The notes under the pieces are model-generated. The model searched no databases. It saw only the letters and a program-made list of their open reading frames with translations, and was not told where the DNA came from. The position numbers were made by a program, and so were the translations under genes. Shown here one piece after another: positions 30,535 through 32,973 of a stretch of 32,973 nt of DNA (its first letter is position 1; every line of letters starts with the position of its first letter). The stretch is from Fimbriiglobus sp. (GTDB lineage Bacteria > Planctomycetota > Planctomycetia > Gemmatales > Gemmataceae), in NCBI GenBank assembly GCA_022841795.1, contig JALHQU010000058.1, positions 1-32,973 on the forward strand, in the 5' to 3' direction.

Positions 30535-31693
30535 CCGGCCGCAGCCCGGCGAACACCCGCTTCTCGACGAGGTGGTAGAACGCCACCCCCAGCCCGACGC
30601 TGACCGCCACGGTCAGGGCGAACAGGGCGACCGCGGTACCGGCGGTCGCCGGGCAGCCGAGTTGGTCGGCCAGCCGGTACACCTTGTGCCCGACGAACCC
30701 GTGGGTCAGGTAGACGCTGAACGAGTAGGTGCCGAGCATCGCCAGCCACCGGGCCGGGCGGGGCAGGCTCGCCGCCCCGGCGCGGGCGGCCACCGCCAGC
30801 CCCACCACCACCGCCGTCGCGAACCCCGGCCGCGGGCTGCCGCTCATCACCCCGGCCGCCACCAGCACCCCGGCCGCGAACGGCACCACCCACCGCCCGG
30901 CCTCGCCCACCACCGCCTGGTACACCAGCCACCCGGCGGCCAGGTACGCCGCGCTCTCCGGCAGCATCCACCGCGCCCCGTGGTGCGGGACGGTCAACAC
31001 CCACCCGCCCCACCCGACCAGCCCGACCGCCAGCGCGGTCAGCACAGCCGTGGTGCGCCGGTGGTAGTGCGGGTCGCCGGCGGCGAGCAACCCCTGCCGC
31101 ACGAGCCAGAACAGTCCGGTCCACAGGAAGTACGCCTGGAACAGCGTGGTCAGCGACCAGAACGAGTACACCGCCCACGGGCTATCAACCAGGTCGCTGA
31201 GGAACAGGTAGTCGGCCGCCACCCGAACGGCGTCCGGCGGCGGGCGGTAGCCTTCAACGGCCCACGCGGCGGCCAGCCACACCAGGTACGCCAGCGTCAC
31301 CGCCACCCAGTACGGCACCGCCAGCCGGATCACCCGACTGTGCAGGAACCCGCGGACGGAGAAGGTGGGGGTGCCCCGCGGCCGCAGCATGTACCCGAGG
31401 AAGAACCCGGACACCGCCATGAAGCACTCGGTGCCCGGCCGGAATTTGTTGAACGCCTCGAACGCCGGCCTGACCCCCGACGTTTCACCCAGCCACGCCG
31501 GCACCCCGTTGTGCCCGGCCACGATGCACAGGCAGACGGCGGCGCGGATCGCGTCGATCCACCCGATGCGGGTGAGCGCGTGCGGGGCGGCCCGGCCGAA
31601 CGCCCACTGCACCCACTCGGCCGGGCGGGTTCGCCGCGGGCGGCGGGCAGTCAGTTGGTCTGGGCCGAGGATGATTTCGAGGGGCGTGTGCAA
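30482..31693 (-). CDS. membrane acyltransferase (OafA/YrhL-type acyltransferase 3 family)
   Basis: A multi-spanning acyltransferase that would transfer acetyl or other acyl groups to a cell-surface sugar or lipid. The family opening is present: WIDAIRAAVCLCIVAGHNGV with its membrane histidine, then FRPGTECFMAVSGFFLGYML and SRVIRLAVPYWVAV. Around ten hydrophobic segments follow, ending with LGTYSFSVYLTHGFVGHKV and AFYHLVEKRVF, the usual closing motifs. I place the start at TTG 31693, with GGAAGG 6 bases upstream, giving 403 residues; the longer frame from GTG 31810 adds non-family sequence and has no Shine-Dalgarno site. The last 18 codons run antisense into the 3' end of the PVC haem protein gene. 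Confidence 0.87.
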   Translation of the reverse strand: MHTPLEIILGPDQLTARRPRRTRPAEWVQWAFGRAAPHALTRIGWIDAIRAAVCLCIVAGHNGVPAWLGETSGVRPAFEAFNKFRPGTECFMAVSGFFLGYMLRPRGTPTFSVRGFLHSRVIRLAVPYWVAVTLAYLVWLAAAWAVEGYRPPPDAVRVAADYLFLSDLVDSPWAVYSFWSLTTLFQAYFLWTGLFWLVRQGLLAAGDPHYHRRTTAVLTALAVGLVGWGGWVLTVPHHGARWMLPESAAYLAAGWLVYQAVVGEAGRWVVPFAAGVLVAAGVMSGSPRPGFATAVVVGLAVAARAGAASLPRPARWLAMLGTYSFSVYLTHGFVGHKVYRLADQLGCPATAGTAVALFALTVAVSVGLGVAFYHLVEKRVFAGLRPATSASSGTRSDPAPRGG

Positions 31694-31699
31694 CGGGAA

Positions 31700-31705
31700 C
31701 CTTCC
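31700..31705 (-). promoter_or_regulatory. Shine-Dalgarno site deciding the acyltransferase start
   Basis: On the minus strand GGAAGG lies 6 bases before TTG 31693. No ATG is available near the start of the family-like sequence. Confidence 0.55.
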
Positions 31706-31829
31706 GGTGGGCGGCCGGGTGGCTGACGGCGGGGAAGTCGGACGGTGTGTTAGACACCGGACGCGACCGATGGTTTCGCGATCGCGGGACTCTTCTTCGT
31801 ATGCTCGCACACGACGCGGGGGAGGTGCA

Positions 31830-31848
31830 AACGGCCCGCGGGCCGTTG
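31830..31848 (-). terminator. candidate terminator after the small ORF pair
   Basis: AACGGCCCGCGGGCCGTT is an 18-bp perfect palindrome: a 7-bp stem with a CGCG loop, followed on the minus strand by TTTG. It lies 27 bases past the stop of the 48-codon ORF and could separate it from the acyltransferase gene. Confidence 0.5.
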
Positions 31849-31873
31849 GGGTGTTAACTTGTGGACACGGCGG

Positions 31874-32020
31874 CTACCAGGTCCGGCACGCCGCGTGGCC
31901 GAGGATCACCTGCCCGTCCCGTGTGGCCGTCGGCACCGGCACCCACCCGCGTTCGATGCGCGCGTCGAGCAGCTCGTCCGCCGTCGGCCGGTGGTCCCAG
32001 ACGGCGACCGCCGTCGTCAC
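31874..32020 (-). CDS. very small ORF (48 aa) in frame behind a TGA
   Basis: From GTG 32020 the frame reads MTTAVAVWDHRPTADELLDA, then RIERGWVPVPTATRDGQVIL and GHAACRTW. This has the composition of a real protein segment (strand AVAVWDH, helix TADELLDARIERG, then VPTATRDG). It lies in the same frame as the 72-aa ORF upstream, separated only by TGA and two codons. No Shine-Dalgarno site precedes the GTG, so it would depend on translational re-initiation. It could instead be the C-terminal half of a gene split by a nonsense mutation. No family is recognised. Confidence 0.5.
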   Translation of the reverse strand: MTTAVAVWDHRPTADELLDARIERGWVPVPTATRDGQVILGHAACRTW

Positions 32021-32026
32021 CCCGAA

Positions 32027-32245
32027 TCAGGTACACTCGTAGACCACCCAGAACCCGTCCGGGTGCGGGAACATCAGGTCGTGCGAGAACTCGTCCTGGG
32101 CGAGGCAATCGACCGGCGGCACTGGCGGGGTCATGCCCAGGAACCAGTCCAGGCCGTGCTTGATCGAGGTGTGCGACGCCACGCGATCCCGCAGGGCGGC
32201 GAACGCCTCCGGCGACAGCGACGAACGGTTCTCGATGGGGAACAC
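32027..32245 (-). CDS. small protein of unknown function (72 aa), coupled to the metallophosphoesterase gene
   Basis: The product begins MFPIENRSSLSPEAFAALRD and ends HPDGFWVVYECT. It is a small soluble protein with an N-terminal helix and a short strand at the end; no family is recognised. The GTG start at 32245 lies one base past the stop of the metallophosphoesterase gene, with GGGAGGGG directly upstream, so the two are probably translated together. The frame ends at TGA (32029-32027) but continues in phase as the 48-codon ORF, so the natural protein may once have been about 122 residues. Confidence 0.6.
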   Translation of the reverse strand: MFPIENRSSLSPEAFAALRDRVASHTSIKHGLDWFLGMTPPVPPVDCLAQDEFSHDLMFPHPDGFWVVYECT

Positions 32246-32246
32246 G

Positions 32247-32855
32247 TCACCCCTCCCACACGACGCCGCCGGGTCCGGCGTTGATGACGGTAGTGCTTCC
32301 GAGCGTGGCCGTCTTCCCGCCGCTGGCGTGGATGTGCCCGCACACCACCAGCCGCGGGCGGCGGCGGTCGATCGCGGCCCGGATGGCCGTGCTGCCCAGG
32401 TTCTTCCCGCCGCCGGACACGTCCAGCACGCCGAACGGCGGGGAGTGGGTGACGAGCACCGCCCCGTCCGGGCAGCCGGCGAGCAGCGGCTCGGCCTGGT
32501 CCTCGGCGAGGTCGTAGCTCCACGCGCCGAACGGGGTGGTCGGGATGCCCCCGCCGACGCCCCAGAACGGCACGCCCAGGATGTCCACCCCCTCGCCGTG
32601 CAGCACGTCGAAGTGCGGCACGTCCGCGCACGCCTCCCGCAGCTCGGCGGTGGTCTCGTTGTTCCCGGCCACCAGCACCGTCGGGCGGTCGATCGCTTTC
32701 AGCATGTCCACGATGCGGTCGAGCCGCTGGTGGGCGTTGCACAGGTCGCCGGCGCACACCATCACGTCCACGACCCGCGACCGGCGAACCAGGTCGGCCG
32801 CCGCGGCGAGGTCCGAGTGCAGGTCGGAGAACAGGAGCAGCTTGACGCCGGGCAT
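32247..32855 (-). CDS. calcineurin-like metallophosphoesterase
   Basis: A 202-residue phosphoesterase with the full set of metal-binding motifs: D11 and H13 (LLFSDLHSD), VCAGDLCNAH, VAGNNETTAEL (asparagine in place of the usual GNHD histidine), LVTHSPPFG and VCGHIHASGGK, then INAGPGG. The GNNE variant is also found in other small members of the family. The substrate is unknown. The ATG at 32855 (MPGVKLLLFSDLH) is chosen because the frame above it translates a family C repeat. It is the first gene of a probable minus-strand cluster with the small ORFs behind it. It is only distantly similar to the other phosphoesterase at 16287. Confidence 0.92.
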   Translation of the reverse strand: MPGVKLLLFSDLHSDLAAAADLVRRSRVVDVMVCAGDLCNAHQRLDRIVDMLKAIDRPTVLVAGNNETTAELREACADVPHFDVLHGEGVDILGVPFWGVGGGIPTTPFGAWSYDLAEDQAEPLLAGCPDGAVLVTHSPPFGVLDVSGGGKNLGSTAIRAAIDRRRPRLVVCGHIHASGGKTATLGSTTVINAGPGGVVWEG

Positions 32856-32878
32856 GGGGGCATCATACCCGATACACG

Positions 32879-32936
32879 GGAAGACCTCACCCCCCGGCCC
32901 CCTCTCCAAAGTGGAGAGGGGGTGTTCAAGCGGGGT
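32879..32936. repeat. family C short repeat upstream of the metallophosphoesterase gene
   Basis: An inverted repeat CCCCCTCTCC-AAAGT-GGAGAGGGGG with asymmetric flanks (CCTCACCCCCCGG on one side, TGTTCAAGCGGGG on the other). The same flanks occur in the opposite orientation at 21721-21772. Confidence 0.82.
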
Positions 32937-32973
32937 ACGCTTTCGGTCTTCGCCCCGCATCGCCCCGCCGTTC

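Noticed and set aside
31874-32029. Selenocysteine at the in-frame TGA
   Set aside because: No selenoprotein family motif surrounds the TGA and no clear SECIS-like hairpin follows it; a broken gene or re-initiation is simpler.

Overview
The window is about 33 kb of very GC-rich DNA that reads as a planctomycete of the family Gemmataceae (Gemmata or a close relative). The assignment is an inference from lineage-typical gene content: an ECF sigma factor fused to TIGR03067 domains, a TIGR02996 domain, a PVC-type CxxCH haem protein with HEAT repeats, a GxxExxY protein, and many long palindromic repeats between genes. No tRNA, rRNA, CRISPR array, prophage or complete transposon was seen.

Layout. 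1-2379 (minus): scpB, a DUF420-like membrane protein and a secreted lectin-like protein. 2380-3057 is a divergent control region with two good sigma70-type promoters and palindromic repeats. 3058-6767 (plus): dnaG then rpoD, the core of the macromolecular-synthesis operon, separated by a perfect 34-bp-arm palindrome. 6848-7840 (minus): a TIGR02996 + DUF1963/YwqG-like protein. 8008-13326 (plus): a 1772-residue ECF sigma factor fused through one membrane segment to five TIGR03067 domains and a threefold repeat of unknown function. 13396-16248: divergent apgM and pgi, both central sugar metabolism. 16287-18217 (minus): a metallophosphoesterase and a four-helix membrane protein. 18585-21384 (plus): a lipoyl-less E2-like acyltransferase, a 433-bp GxxExxY unit bounded by inverted repeats, a guanine deaminase and a methyltransferase-like protein. 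21385-21876 is an island of stacked repeats. 21877-26745 (plus): a secreted M14 carboxypeptidase, a VapBC-type toxin-antitoxin pair, a Gemmataceae membrane protein and a small putative DNA-binding protein. 26767-27078 (minus): an antibiotic-biosynthesis-type monooxygenase. 27223-30534 (plus): the PVC-type haem/propeller/HEAT protein. 30482-32855 (minus): an acyltransferase, two tiny ORFs separated by an in-frame TGA, and a second metallophosphoesterase.

How it fits together. Most genes are housekeeping or lineage-typical and do not form one pathway. The most unusual content is the giant sigma-factor fusion, the inverted-repeat-bounded GxxExxY unit, and the set of palindromic repeat families. 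These repeats sit at gene ends, nest inside one another, and in two places are read as protein (in scpB and in the linker of the sigma factor). Several palindromes have arms that match perfectly within a copy while differing between copies. I found no clearly new multi-gene defence or biosynthetic system; the best novelty candidates are listed as findings.
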